From positions 1 through 64,000 of the forward strand of contig NZ_JADEWL010000004.1 of the NCBI RefSeq assembly GCF_015207665.1: a stretch of DNA of 64,000 nucleotides, in the 5' to 3' direction. Each line of letters opens with the position of its first letter. Within the stretch, counting starts at the first letter, position 1. Positions 1 through 7,713 of the stretch are shown piece after piece. The notes under the pieces are model-generated. The model searched no databases, was not told where the DNA came from, and saw nothing but the letters and a program-made list of their open reading frames with translations. The stretch is from Plectonema cf. radiosum LEGE 06105. GTDB lineage: Bacteria; Cyanobacteriota; Cyanobacteriia; Cyanobacteriales; Nostocaceae. The position numbers were made by a program, and so were the translations under genes.

Positions 1-12
1 AAATAATTATTT

Positions 13-120
13 ATTAACTCATAACTCATAACTCCTAACTCATAACTCCGGTGGTGCTAACTCATAACTCCTAACTCATAACTCCGGTGGTGCTAATCTA
101 AAATCTAAAATCTAAAATTC
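13..120. repeat. Short direct repeats upstream of the SNase-like gene
   Basis: Units of the form aactcataactcc and ccggtggtgcta recur twice, followed by three copies of the heptamer atctaaa. They leave no clear room for a conserved promoter, and similar runs recur before many genes in this window. Confidence 0.8.
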
Positions 121-127
121 TTAATTA

Positions 128-655
128 ATGGGTAAAACAATTATTTTCCTATGTTGCTTGCTGCTGTTGTTGGGGTGTCAAGCTAAAAAAAGTGAGTTGC
201 AGTCGGGTTCGGTACCAATTGAGGTAGTGCGGGTGGTTAGCGGACAAACTTTACAGGTGACGGGTTTACGCGAGCAACCTTCTTTGATTTCTGAAGTGCG
301 TTTGACAGGTATTAGCGCTCCTTCTACACGTCAGCGTCCTTGGGGAGAAGCTTCAAGAGGGCGTTTGACGGAGTTGATTGAAGATAAATCTTCACCCGTG
401 AGGCTAGAGTTTGACGTGGAAGCCAAAGATAAATATGGAAGAACCTTAGCTTATGTATGGAAAGATAAAACCTTAATAAACGAACTACTTGTAAAAGAAG
501 GTCACGCATTATTTGAAGCGCGATCGCCAAATCACAAATACGATTTACGTTTGGAACAAGCACAGCATTGGTCTAGACTGATGGGAGAAGGAATTTGGAA
601 TCCCAAAGACCCGATGCGTCTTTCTCCTTCGGAGTTTCGACGGGTTTTTCGATGA
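128..655 (+). CDS. Thermonuclease (SNase)-like lipoprotein, probably catalytically degenerate
   Basis: This 175-residue protein starts with a lipoprotein signal: a hydrophobic stretch at residues 4-16 ending in LLGC, so Cys17 is the expected lipidated residue. The rest (about 30-160) aligns by eye with the staphylococcal nuclease fold, including KYGRTLAYVW, NELLVKEGHA and GIWNP near the C-terminus. The Arg of KYGR (R87 of SNase) and the Arg of VRLTG (R35) are kept. The calcium and catalytic positions are not: the usual DGDT is SGQT, and the usual DTPE is SAPS. The fold call is firm. Nuclease activity is doubtful, and a binding role at the membrane is an inference. It is monocistronic, with short tandem repeats on both sides. 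Confidence 0.85.
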   Translation: MGKTIIFLCCLLLLLGCQAKKSELQSGSVPIEVVRVVSGQTLQVTGLREQPSLISEVRLTGISAPSTRQRPWGEASRGRLTELIEDKSSPVRLEFDVEAKDKYGRTLAYVWKDKTLINELLVKEGHALFEARSPNHKYDLRLEQAQHWSRLMGEGIWNPKDPMRLSPSEFRRVFR

Positions 656-660
656 ATGGG

Positions 661-842
661 AATGGGTAATAGGTAATAGGTAATTGGTAATTGGTAATTG
701 GGAATGAGAAGATGGGAAGATAGGGAAAGTTAAATAGCGAGTAAGACGTATGTGCTTGCAGACACACTGTTCTGCACTTCTAACTCCCAACCTTTAACCT
801 TTAACCTTTAACCTTTAACCTTTAACCTTTAACCTTTAACCT
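661..842. repeat. Two clusters of short tandem repeats
   Basis: A run of ggtaata/ggtaatt units lies at 661-700. At about 790-842 there are seven or more copies of the heptamer aacettt-type unit written aaccttt. The second run ends six bases before the next start codon, so that gene has no ordinary Shine-Dalgarno region. The sequence between the runs is unremarkable. Confidence 0.9.
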
Positions 843-847
843 ACCCT

Positions 848-1666
848 ATGGCTGATTTACAAATTTTCCTAAATATTGCTACAGAAGCTGCGCTGGCTGC
901 GGGTGCGGTTTTACAGAGTTATTTGGGTAAGGTAGAGGATAAAACTGCGGAAAAACGTCCTGGTGATTTGGTCACTGCTGCTGATAAAGCTGCGGAAACT
1001 GTGGTTTTAGAAACTTTACGCCGTCATTTTCCCGAACACGCTATTCTTGCTGAAGAATCTGGGAAGTTAGGTAATCAAAATCAAGAATATCTTTGGGCGA
1101 TCGATCCTTTGGATGGTACGACTAATTTTGCTCACGAATATCCCGTTTTTTCCGTTTCTATTGGGCTATTAATTAATGGTGTTCCGCAAGTTGGTGTAAT
1201 TTACGACCCATCCCGCAATGAGTTATACCGCGCTGCTCAAGGCTTGGGAGCAAGTTGTAATCGCCGTCCGATAAGCGTTTCTCACACTTCTGAATTGAGT
1301 AAAAGTTTATTAGTTACGGGTTTTGCTTATGACCGTCGCGAAACTGACGATAATAACTATACAGAATTTTGTCATTTAACTCATTTGACTCAAGGAGTAA
1401 GAAGAGGTGGTTCCGCTGCACTTGATTTAGCTCATACTGCTTGTGGACGTTTAGATGGATATTGGGAAAGAGGTCTTTCTCCGTGGGATATTACTGCTGG
1501 GATAATTATTTTACGGGAAGCTGGTGGTAAAGTTACGGCTTATGATGGTAGCGATTTCCAGATGGAATCGGGAAGAATTTTAGCTACTAATGGCTATATA
1601 CATGAAAATTTAAGTCGGGAATTAGGTAGAGCGCGTGAAGTTTGGCAGGTGGAAAAGAAAAATTGA
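848..1666 (+). CDS. Inositol monophosphatase family protein
   Basis: The 272-residue product has the full metal-dependent phosphatase signature of the IMPase/SuhB/FBPase superfamily. The metal ligands visible are Glu70 (LAEESG), Asp86 and Asp89 (WAIDPLDGTTNF) and Asp214 in the second motif (PWDITAG). Length and motif spacing fit a cytosolic magnesium-dependent enzyme that removes phosphate from myo-inositol 1-phosphate or a related sugar phosphate. In cyanobacteria several paralogues exist and some act on histidinol phosphate or NADP-related substrates, so substrate is not assigned. The start at 848 is the first ATG and follows a heptamer repeat array immediately. It appears to be a single-gene unit. 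Confidence 0.93.
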   Translation: MADLQIFLNIATEAALAAGAVLQSYLGKVEDKTAEKRPGDLVTAADKAAETVVLETLRRHFPEHAILAEESGKLGNQNQEYLWAIDPLDGTTNFAHEYPVFSVSIGLLINGVPQVGVIYDPSRNELYRAAQGLGASCNRRPISVSHTSELSKSLLVTGFAYDRRETDDNNYTEFCHLTHLTQGVRRGGSAALDLAHTACGRLDGYWERGLSPWDITAGIIILREAGGKVTAYDGSDFQMESGRILATNGYIHENLSRELGRAREVWQVEKKN

Positions 1667-1888
1667 AATTGCTTGCAAATCAAGCGGGTAAAATGCTTGT
1701 ACTGCTATTTCTCTTCATCTCTTCCTCTGCGTCCTCTGTGTCTAGTAAGGTTTTTTATATCAGTTTTCTGCATCTGTCAAACTGGTAATAGCAACCTTGA
1801 TGGCTTTTGTCCGTGTCATAGGAAGGTTGAAGCAATAAAATAAAAATATATTTATTAATAATTCGTTCTTACCACAAAGTAAATTGTA
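1667..1888. repeat. Gene-free spacer with a degraded cagagg-type repeat
   Basis: The stretch at about 1712-1758 (cttcctctgcgtcctctgtg, then aaggttttttat) is the reverse complement of a decayed copy of the accgcagagac...cagaggaaag repeat found across this window. Nothing else in the spacer looks coding or structured. Confidence 0.6.
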
Positions 1889-2506
1889 ATGGCATTTAGT
1901 AATTATAAAAGTATTAGTGCGGTACTTAAAAAGTTTCAGATAAAATACGTGCAAACTAACTTTATGGTGGAAGTTGACTTTCCAGTTAAGGACTCATTTA
2001 GAGAAGAATTAGATTTATTATTTACAGATGGAGTTATTGATAACTCAGAAGATGCTATTTGTGAAAATCTCATTTATCCAATTTTAAAAGAAGTTTGGAA
2101 AACTTATCGAGATAAATTAACACTTTGGAGTCATCAATCATTAATTTATGATGAAGACTTATCTGGCGTGCCTGACTATACAGTAGCTCAAAGAAATCCT
2201 CTCTCTACAATTATCTTTGATAAACCTTATTTTTTGACAGTTGAAGCTAAACAAGACAAGTTTGAAGAAGGTTGGAGTCAGTGTTTAGCAGAAATGATAG
2301 CAGTACAGCGGATAAATGATGACTTAAATAACGATATATTTGGTATTGTGTCTAATGGTAAAATATGGCAATTTGGCAAGCTTAATTTACAAGTGTTTAC
2401 GAGAAATAAAAATTTGTATGTAATTCAAGATTTAGATAAATTATTTGCAGCAGTAAATTATGTTTTTCAACAGTGCGAATTAAAGGTTAAAAATAATTTA
2501 TCTTGA
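1889..2506 (+). CDS. Putative PD-(D/E)XK nuclease-fold protein
   Basis: This 205-residue protein has no signal or membrane segment. Its middle carries a recognisable restriction-nuclease-like core: Glu60 in a helix, Pro95-Asp96 (GVPDYTV), then Glu119-Ala-Lys121 (LTVEAKQD), followed by EGWSQCLAEM, which matches the helix after the active site where Q/W residues are common. The core resembles small cyanobacterial proteins annotated as hypothetical or type I restriction R-subunit N-terminal-like. No methylase or specificity subunit lies nearby, so it is not a recognisable restriction system. Nuclease function is inferred from motif order alone. The coding sequence is A+T-rich relative to its neighbours, which could hint at transfer. 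Confidence 0.7.
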   Translation: MAFSNYKSISAVLKKFQIKYVQTNFMVEVDFPVKDSFREELDLLFTDGVIDNSEDAICENLIYPILKEVWKTYRDKLTLWSHQSLIYDEDLSGVPDYTVAQRNPLSTIIFDKPYFLTVEAKQDKFEEGWSQCLAEMIAVQRINDDLNNDIFGIVSNGKIWQFGKLNLQVFTRNKNLYVIQDLDKLFAAVNYVFQQCELKVKNNLS

Positions 2507-2555
2507 TTTATAGCTATAAAATTTAACTATAAGCAGGTGGACAAAATTATTTACC

Positions 2556-2666
2556 GTCATTGCGAGCGAAGCGTGTGCGTAAGCGCAGATTCGTGTAGCG
2601 TCTCGTAGAGAAGCAATCCCAGAATCTTGCGATTGCTTCGCTCCATTTCATTACGCTCGCAATGAC
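2556..2666. repeat. Long inverted repeat element
   Basis: The arms gtcattgcgagcg (2556-2568) and cgctcgcaatgac (2654-2666) are perfect reverse complements. They enclose further internal palindromes such as gcgtgtgcgtaagcgc. This is the REP/MITE-like element type that is common in bacterial and cyanobacterial genomes. It carries no coding capacity. Confidence 0.85.
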
Positions 2667-2783
2667 AAATTATATTTTTCCATATTTGGGATGTTCCCAG
2701 TGAAATGAAGCAATGACACTATCTAATTAATTCTGTCTGAGTATATTTAATTTCCGGAGATGGCTAATAATCAAATCGGATTT

Positions 2784-3038
2784 CTACATAACCTCATCAA
2801 CAGAAATAGCCGTTCTATCAACTGCTGCGGGAGAGCTATCCAAAAACATCAAATAATCCTGGTCTTTATAACGTCTACCATGACCCGCGAAAAAGAACCA
2901 GAGATTGTCTTCTGGTTTCAGCAAAGGTTTTTCAAACTGTTTCTCCAAAAATCCGTAAAAATTAGCGAAGCTTGGTTGAGTTGGTATTGGTTGAGGAGAA
3001 GCCGGAATTGGTTGTGAGTCTTCGGTAAGTAGTCCTTT
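2784..3038 (-). pseudogene. Fragment of a caspase-like (peptidase C14) gene
   Basis: On the minus strand the reading frame from 3038 to a stop at 2784-2786 encodes about 84 residues with no usable start codon; two in-frame stops lie just upstream (3039-3044). It contains LKPEDNLWFFFAGHG, the beta-strand and catalytic His-Gly block of bacterial metacaspase/caspase-hemoglobinase domains, followed by DYLMFLDSS, typical of the next strand. The region that should follow, with the catalytic Cys (D-x-C-x-S), is absent. This is therefore a decayed internal piece of a caspase domain. A plus-strand frame over the same bases is its antisense shadow. Confidence 0.75.
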
Positions 3039-3078
3039 TCATTAGTTTTGATTGGTTTTGTTTGTCTACCGACGTAAT

Positions 3079-3106
3079 GTAGAGACGTTATATATAACGT
3101 CTCTAC
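3079..3106. repeat. Family A hairpin (gtagagacg...cgtctctac)
   Basis: A perfect 28-base palindrome built of gtagagacgtta and taacgtctctac. It is the first of about ten copies in this window of a hairpin family with constant outer arms and variable centre. Confidence 0.9.
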
Positions 3107-3153
3107 AAGATTTCTGGTAAAATCCGACTACTAGTAAGGTTATATTAATTAAG

Positions 3154-3263
3154 CCATCAAAATTAATGTGGTGGAGTACTAGGATAAAACACTACACAAT
3201 TAATTTTGATGGGTTTGTAGTGAGGATTTTAATCCTCGGTATAAGAGTTAAAACTCTTACTAC
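3154..3263. repeat. Compound palindromic repeats downstream of the nuclease gene
   Basis: Arms ccatcaaaattaat and attaattttgatgg pair across 3154-3212. A second structure at about 3216-3263 has outer gtagt/actac arms around two nested hairpins (gaggattttaatcctc and aagagttaaaactctt). It lies just past the stop of the leftward nuclease gene and could end its transcript, though there is no clean T-run. Confidence 0.75.
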
Positions 3264-3274
3264 GAACTTTTAAA

Positions 3275-4534
3275 TCAACCCCGACGCAAAAATCTCACGG
3301 TAAAATCTTCCCGCTCAACATCTCTTGCAGTGTAACTAACTCTATCAATTCGTCTTCCTTTACCTTGATTATCATACAAACTAATTACCCCACCACGATT
3401 GGATAACATTACTGGATTTAAAGGCTGTATCCTCACTGCTTCCCCAGGTTTTAAAGTTCGCTGTTGCTCTTTCAAAATCGAATTTAGCTGTAATGGTTCA
3501 TGTTTAGTATCTGATAATGTCCAGCCTTCTAAATTAACTGGCTCTGAAGAAAGATTGATTACCGAAACCCATTCCGACTCTCGTTCATCTCCCGACGGAT
3601 TCACCATTGCAGCAGCAATAAAAATGGCAGCATTATCTATAGCAACTGCATCTCTTGGTTCACCTTTGGCAATCATTTCGTATGGTGCATCAACTTCAAT
3701 CCGTTCGGGAAATTGTTGGATATGAAGTTGCTCTTGCTTTTCGGGATTTTCATTGAATAATAAGGGATTTTTCTCGTAAATCTCATCATCAAATTCCAAA
3801 CCCGTCAGTCTTTCAATTTCAGTAATTGTTACCTGATATCTTTGAAAATTAAATATTTTATTACCTTCTTTGTCCGCTAAAGCTTGCTCATCTTGAAACA
3901 TCAAAAAAGCACGGACATCAAGTTCATTACTGTCTTTATTTACAAAGCAAACAACTTTAAAGAAAGCTGAAGGAATCAGTGCAGATTCTCGTCCCGGTGG
4001 GGTAATGGTGCGAGGAAAATCCCCATAAACTGGTCCAGTGAAAACAGTAATTTTTCCATTACTATCTAAATCCAGATCAAACACCCAATTTTCTAAAGCT
4101 AGCCATTCGTCTTGATTAAAGTTTTCATGCTGTAGCGATGCATTTGAATAATAAAAGGTCTCATCTGAAGCCCGCTTAGCTTCCCGTTCGGTTTGTCCCC
4201 AACCTATACTACGTCGTCTGGCTAAATGTCCTCTATCCCAAGGATTATTTCGATAATAGTCGTTATCAAGTTGAAAATCCGCACCGATACGGGTATCAAT
4301 GTTCCAATCCCGTTTCCTTGGTACATCTTTGATCAGATTTTGGTCGATATTGAAGCAAGCAATAATGGCTGAACGTCGAACGCGATGGGTGATGATGGAG
4401 TAGTTGATATAACTAGCAAAAATATCATCTTGTAATAGAGAACTGCGGAGGACATCACCTACTAAAGATGGAGCAAAAGCGGGTACAGGAAGGTTAATTC
4501 CATTCCCTAGAAAGTCGGGATTATAGCCTGCCAT
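3275..4534 (-). CDS. DNA/RNA non-specific endonuclease with C-terminal lamin-tail domain
   Basis: The 419-residue protein has a NucA/Serratia-nuclease (beta-beta-alpha metal) domain at about 40-265. The active-site block DRGHLARR is present with catalytic His103, and Asn131 (YYSNAS) is the expected magnesium ligand. The C-terminal part (about 305-415: INLSSEPVNLEGWTLSD..., LKPGEAVRI, ISLYDNQG, DRVSYT) matches the lamin-tail/LTD immunoglobulin-like fold found on secreted bacterial nucleases. There is no obvious classical signal peptide at the chosen start, so export would need another route or the protein acts inside. The gene stands alone, with palindromic repeats at its 3' end. Confidence 0.88.
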   Translation of the reverse strand: MAGYNPDFLGNGINLPVPAFAPSLVGDVLRSSLLQDDIFASYINYSIITHRVRRSAIIACFNIDQNLIKDVPRKRDWNIDTRIGADFQLDNDYYRNNPWDRGHLARRRSIGWGQTEREAKRASDETFYYSNASLQHENFNQDEWLALENWVFDLDLDSNGKITVFTGPVYGDFPRTITPPGRESALIPSAFFKVVCFVNKDSNELDVRAFLMFQDEQALADKEGNKIFNFQRYQVTITEIERLTGLEFDDEIYEKNPLLFNENPEKQEQLHIQQFPERIEVDAPYEMIAKGEPRDAVAIDNAAIFIAAAMVNPSGDERESEWVSVINLSSEPVNLEGWTLSDTKHEPLQLNSILKEQQRTLKPGEAVRIQPLNPVMLSNRGGVISLYDNQGKGRRIDRVSYTARDVEREDFTVRFLRRG

Positions 4535-4950
4535 AATTGTTGAGTAAATTTGAGTAATATTTCACTCCATAGTATGAGGTATACTGATTAGCTTTTCAAC
4601 TAAATAGGTTAAGAATGTCGGTTATTTCTAAATCTAAAGTCCATAAAAATTAACCAAATTCACTATTGTTATTTAGTATAAATAGTCGCAGATCAATTTC
4701 AATAAATCAGTAATTCTTCATAAACTCAACATCTTTTATTTGCGGAACATCGTTATATTCCCTGAAATTTGGGAAATTTTATGCTGAATAATAGTTCAAA
4801 AACTGAAAATCAAGTCATTTTCTGACTCTTATCCGATAAATGATACTGAGAATTAATTGATAAATTAAGGGCTATCCACTACTGACAAATACCCAGGGAG
4901 GGGAAGTAAACTAGTAAGATTAATTCTCGTTTCTTGTATAAAATAAGGCT
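4535..4950. other. Gene-free divergent spacer
   Basis: About 416 A+T-rich bases separate two divergently transcribed genes and must hold both promoters. No repeat, RNA gene or ORF with convincing coding character is visible. Confidence 0.6.
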
Positions 4951-5907
4951 ATGTCTTTTCAAATAGAACGCGGTTTATTTAAATACGACTTGGTAGATCA
5001 TCACGCAGTTTTGTGCGTTCGATTGGATGCGGATGTGGCTGAAATCCGCAAACGCTATCTGCAAATTGCCCGTAGCTTACATCCCGATAGCTGTAGTGCG
5101 GCTAACGACAAGGAAAAGCAGTTAGCCAGTCAATTGCTATCGAAACTGGTAAATCCAGCTTACGAACATTTGTATCACGACAAAAGTCGTGCAGAATATA
5201 ATGCTGTTTTAACGCAAATGGCGAAGCATCTGGTAAAAGAATTTAGTTGTGCTGACTTAACTACTGATAACGCCAAACAGCTAGCAAATACGTCTAATGT
5301 TGAAAGCGCTTATCGCAGTGTGATATCCCAAATAGCTAAAGTTCAATATAATTCTTTAACACAGGTTTTAGACGCGATCGCGCAAATTAGTGAATTGAAT
5401 TTGGTTTATTTGATGCGGAGTGCGGATAAACCATCTAGTACTATATCGTCAACAAATACGGCTTCTCAAGCTAAGTCAAATACTGCTAATGGAAACAATG
5501 GAACACCACCACAGCCACCACAACCCAAGGAAGATCCAGTTTTTACTGGGTATATGCGTCGCGCTCAAGAATTGATTGTCAAGAATCAATTGTCAAAAGC
5601 TAGGGTAGAGTTGCAAGATGCTTTGAAGTTGCAGCCAAATAATAGTCAGTGTCACAGCTTGATTGGAACCATCTATTTGAAGCAAAATCAAACTAAGATG
5701 GCAAAAATCCATTTTGACCGTGCTTTACAATTAGATCCTAAAGATCAAACTGCATTGGAAGGAAAAATTAAAATTGATCAGGTTTTAGGAAAGACACCTG
5801 TAACCAGCACTACTAAAAAAAGTACGGTAAGTGCTGCTGCGGGTAAATCTTCAAAACCTGATAGTGGCGGTTTATTTGGTGGTTTATTTGGTGGAAAGAA
5901 AAAATGA
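4951..5907 (+). CDS. J-domain protein with C-terminal TPR repeats
   Basis: This 318-residue cytosolic protein begins with a DnaJ-type J domain (about 14-85) including the essential His44-Pro45-Asp46 loop (SLHPDS), so it should stimulate DnaK-type Hsp70 ATPase. A low-complexity linker with TPPQPPQP (about 165-192) leads to two tetratricopeptide units (about 195-262). The tail is a glycine-phenylalanine run (GGLFGGLFGGKKK). It lacks the zinc-finger and CTD of true DnaJ, so it is a class C J protein that likely brings Hsp70 to a specific partner. Its stop codon overlaps the hisZ start, suggesting translational coupling. Confidence 0.9.
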   Translation: MSFQIERGLFKYDLVDHHAVLCVRLDADVAEIRKRYLQIARSLHPDSCSAANDKEKQLASQLLSKLVNPAYEHLYHDKSRAEYNAVLTQMAKHLVKEFSCADLTTDNAKQLANTSNVESAYRSVISQIAKVQYNSLTQVLDAIAQISELNLVYLMRSADKPSSTISSTNTASQAKSNTANGNNGTPPQPPQPKEDPVFTGYMRRAQELIVKNQLSKARVELQDALKLQPNNSQCHSLIGTIYLKQNQTKMAKIHFDRALQLDPKDQTALEGKIKIDQVLGKTPVTSTTKKSTVSAAAGKSSKPDSGGLFGGLFGGKKK

Positions 5908-7121
5908 TGGTGTATCAACCTCCTGCTGGAGCTAGGGATTTATTACCGATAGATGTAGTTCAAAAGCGCTGGATTGAAGACAGGTTAGAACAAGTGTTTC
6001 ATGGTTGGGGTTATCACAGGATTATTACCTCTACTTTAGAACGTATGGACACCTTGATGGCGGGAGGTGCAATTGAACGCTCAACGGTAATTCAATTGCA
6101 GAATATTCAAGAAGATGAATTAGGATTGCGCCCGGAATTAACCGCTTCTATCGCTCGTACTGCTGTGACGCGGATGGCTGATGTTCATTATCCCCAGCGT
6201 TTATATTATAATGCCAATGTTTTTGGACGAACCCCGGAATTTAAACACAACCGTCAGCAGGAGTTTTATCAAGCAGGAGTTGAATTATTAGGTGGTGGTG
6301 GTTTAGTTGCAGATGCAGAAGTTTTGCTGTTAGTAGCCGCTTGTTTACAAGCACTTAACTTACAAAATTGGCATTTAATTGTCGGAGAAGCGGGTATTAC
6401 CCAGTCTTTACTCAAAGCCTTCCCTGCTAATTTAAAGAATCAAATCCGCACCGCGATCGCAAACCTAGATCGAGTCGCTATAGATACTTTATCCTTAAGT
6501 GATGAACTTCGCGATCGCGCCAAAATCATCTTGGATTTACGAGGTAAAAGCGCGGATGTTTTACAAAAAATTCATACTTTGAATCTTGACGAACACCAGC
6601 AACAAGCAGTTAATAATCTTTCGGCTTTGGTGGAGTTAATTGAAGCCGGGGGAAACTGTTCCTTAATTCTCGATCTGAGTTTAATTAAAACTTTTGATTA
6701 CTACACAGGTATTATATTTGAAGTAGTTAGCAATATAGATAACCAAACGCGGGTTATAGGCAGCGGGGGACGTTACGATCAACTTTTAGGGTTATATCAT
6801 CCCCAAGCTAAAAACATTCCTGGTACAGGCTTCGCTTTATTTATTGAAGATTTATACCACGTGTTATTAAATTCTGGGCAATTACCGCAAACAACACCAG
6901 CCAGCAACTGGCTAGTAGTAGCAGAAAATAACAGCGCGATCGCCACCGCTTTCGCTTATGCAGAGAAATTACGTTCCTCCACTCATTTAGTCAGAGTTGA
7001 AATGGAATTAGGGAGTTCTAACGCTTCCTCTATTCAAGAATACGCACGTAATAAAGGAATCCCTCAAATTGCTTGGATTAAAGCCGACGGTTCAAAAACC
7101 ATTGAATCAGTAAATGGGTAA
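5904..7121 (+). CDS. hisZ: ATP phosphoribosyltransferase regulatory subunit HisZ
   Basis: This 405-residue protein resembles histidyl-tRNA synthetase but is the HisZ paralogue. It pairs with the short-form HisG to catalyse and feedback-regulate the first step of histidine synthesis. The class II synthetase motif 2 remnant (GLRPELTASIARTAV, RLYYNANVFGR) and the HisS-like TFDYYTGIIFEV and GSGGRYDQLLG blocks are visible. The anticodon-binding domain is replaced by a short C-terminal region, and N-terminal PPAGARDLLP is characteristic of cyanobacterial HisZ. Two consecutive ATGs (5904 and 5907) are possible starts; homologues begin MVYQ, favouring 5907. The start overlaps the upstream stop. The stop codon lies in the first unit of a heptamer repeat array. 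Confidence 0.93.
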   Translation: MMVYQPPAGARDLLPIDVVQKRWIEDRLEQVFHGWGYHRIITSTLERMDTLMAGGAIERSTVIQLQNIQEDELGLRPELTASIARTAVTRMADVHYPQRLYYNANVFGRTPEFKHNRQQEFYQAGVELLGGGGLVADAEVLLLVAACLQALNLQNWHLIVGEAGITQSLLKAFPANLKNQIRTAIANLDRVAIDTLSLSDELRDRAKIILDLRGKSADVLQKIHTLNLDEHQQQAVNNLSALVELIEAGGNCSLILDLSLIKTFDYYTGIIFEVVSNIDNQTRVIGSGGRYDQLLGLYHPQAKNIPGTGFALFIEDLYHVLLNSGQLPQTTPASNWLVVAENNSAIATAFAYAEKLRSSTHLVRVEMELGSSNASSIQEYARNKGIPQIAWIKADGSKTIESVNG

Positions 7122-7179
7122 TGGGTAATGGGTAATGGGTAATTGGTAATTGGTAATTGGTAATTGGTAATTGGTAATC
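7115..7179. repeat. Heptamer tandem array (gggtaat / tggtaat)
   Basis: About nine units with 7-base period: gggtaat units first, then ttggtaa-phase units. The array supplies the last codons and the stop of hisZ. The remaining spacer to 7302 shows short ccgtgtaa repeats and a second small direct repeat (tgttcact). Confidence 0.92.
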
Positions 7180-7302
7180 CGTGTAACCCGTGTAATCCTT
7201 TGAAATCCGTGATTAGAATTGGGGATGGAGTTGAAGATTTACAATTTACAAAAGGGTGATTACTTTTAACTGTTCACTGTTCACTGAAAAGAGAGGGGAA
7301 AA

Positions 7303-7539
7303 ATGGCACACACAATTATTACCGATGTTTGTGAAGGTGTTGCGGATTGCGTAGATGCTTGTCCAGTTGCTTGCATTCATCCGGGGCCGGGAAAAAATGT
7401 TAAAGGAACTGATTGGTTTTGGATTGACTTTGCTACCTGTATTGACTGTGGTATTTGCATCCAAGTTTGTCCCGTGGAAGGGGCGATCGTTCCAGAAGAA
7501 CAGCCGGAATTACAGAAAACACCGCAATCATTAATGTAA
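7303..7539 (+). CDS. Bacterial-type ferredoxin with two iron-sulfur motifs
   Basis: A 78-residue soluble electron carrier. Cysteines fall in two groups: C10, C16, C20 and C24 (CEGVADCVDACP plus AC) and C46, C49, C52 and C56 (CIDCGICIQVCP). The second is a classic [4Fe-4S] motif. The first has longer first spacing, as in ferredoxins carrying a [3Fe-4S] or modified [4Fe-4S] centre. The first 40 residues are very like the conserved small ferredoxin found in most cyanobacteria. A strong ribosome site (gagagggg) lies 9 bases before the ATG, consistent with high expression. The physiological partner cannot be told from the context. Confidence 0.95.
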   Translation: MAHTIITDVCEGVADCVDACPVACIHPGPGKNVKGTDWFWIDFATCIDCGICIQVCPVEGAIVPEEQPELQKTPQSLM

Positions 7540-7549
7540 CTTGAGCAAA

Positions 7550-7613
7550 AGAAGTTGGGTTTTTATAAAGGTTGTCTGAGATTACAGATATTTATCCTAA
7601 AAACCCGACTTCT
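7550..7613. repeat. Family B palindrome (agaagtcgggttttt...)
   Basis: Arms agaagttgggttttta and taaaaacccgacttct (one mismatch pair) enclose about 30 bases. This is one of six copies in the window of a palindrome with the same outer sequence. It immediately follows the ferredoxin gene. Confidence 0.85.
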
Positions 7614-7631
7614 GCAATCAAAAATAATTAT

Positions 7632-7660
7632 CCCCTCCGCAGAAGTCCTGCGGAGGGGAT
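7632..7660. terminator. Strong G+C hairpin between convergent genes
   Basis: An 11-base perfect stem (tcccctccgca / tgcggagggga) with a 7-base loop lies between the ferredoxin gene and the leftward ycf66 gene. It is followed by ttt on the plus side and preceded by aaaataatta on the other, so it may end transcription from both sides. Confidence 0.65.
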
Positions 7661-7713
7661 TTAGATTTACTTATATATTGATTCGACAACAACAAGTAAT
7701 TTTGCTGGTTTAG

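Noticed and set aside
2760-3017. Plus-strand frame of 85 codons
   Set aside because: It is antisense to the caspase-like fragment, whose protein similarity is much clearer.
4937-4944. tataaaat box before the J-domain gene
   Set aside because: It is only 7 bases before the start codon, too close to be an ordinary -10 element.
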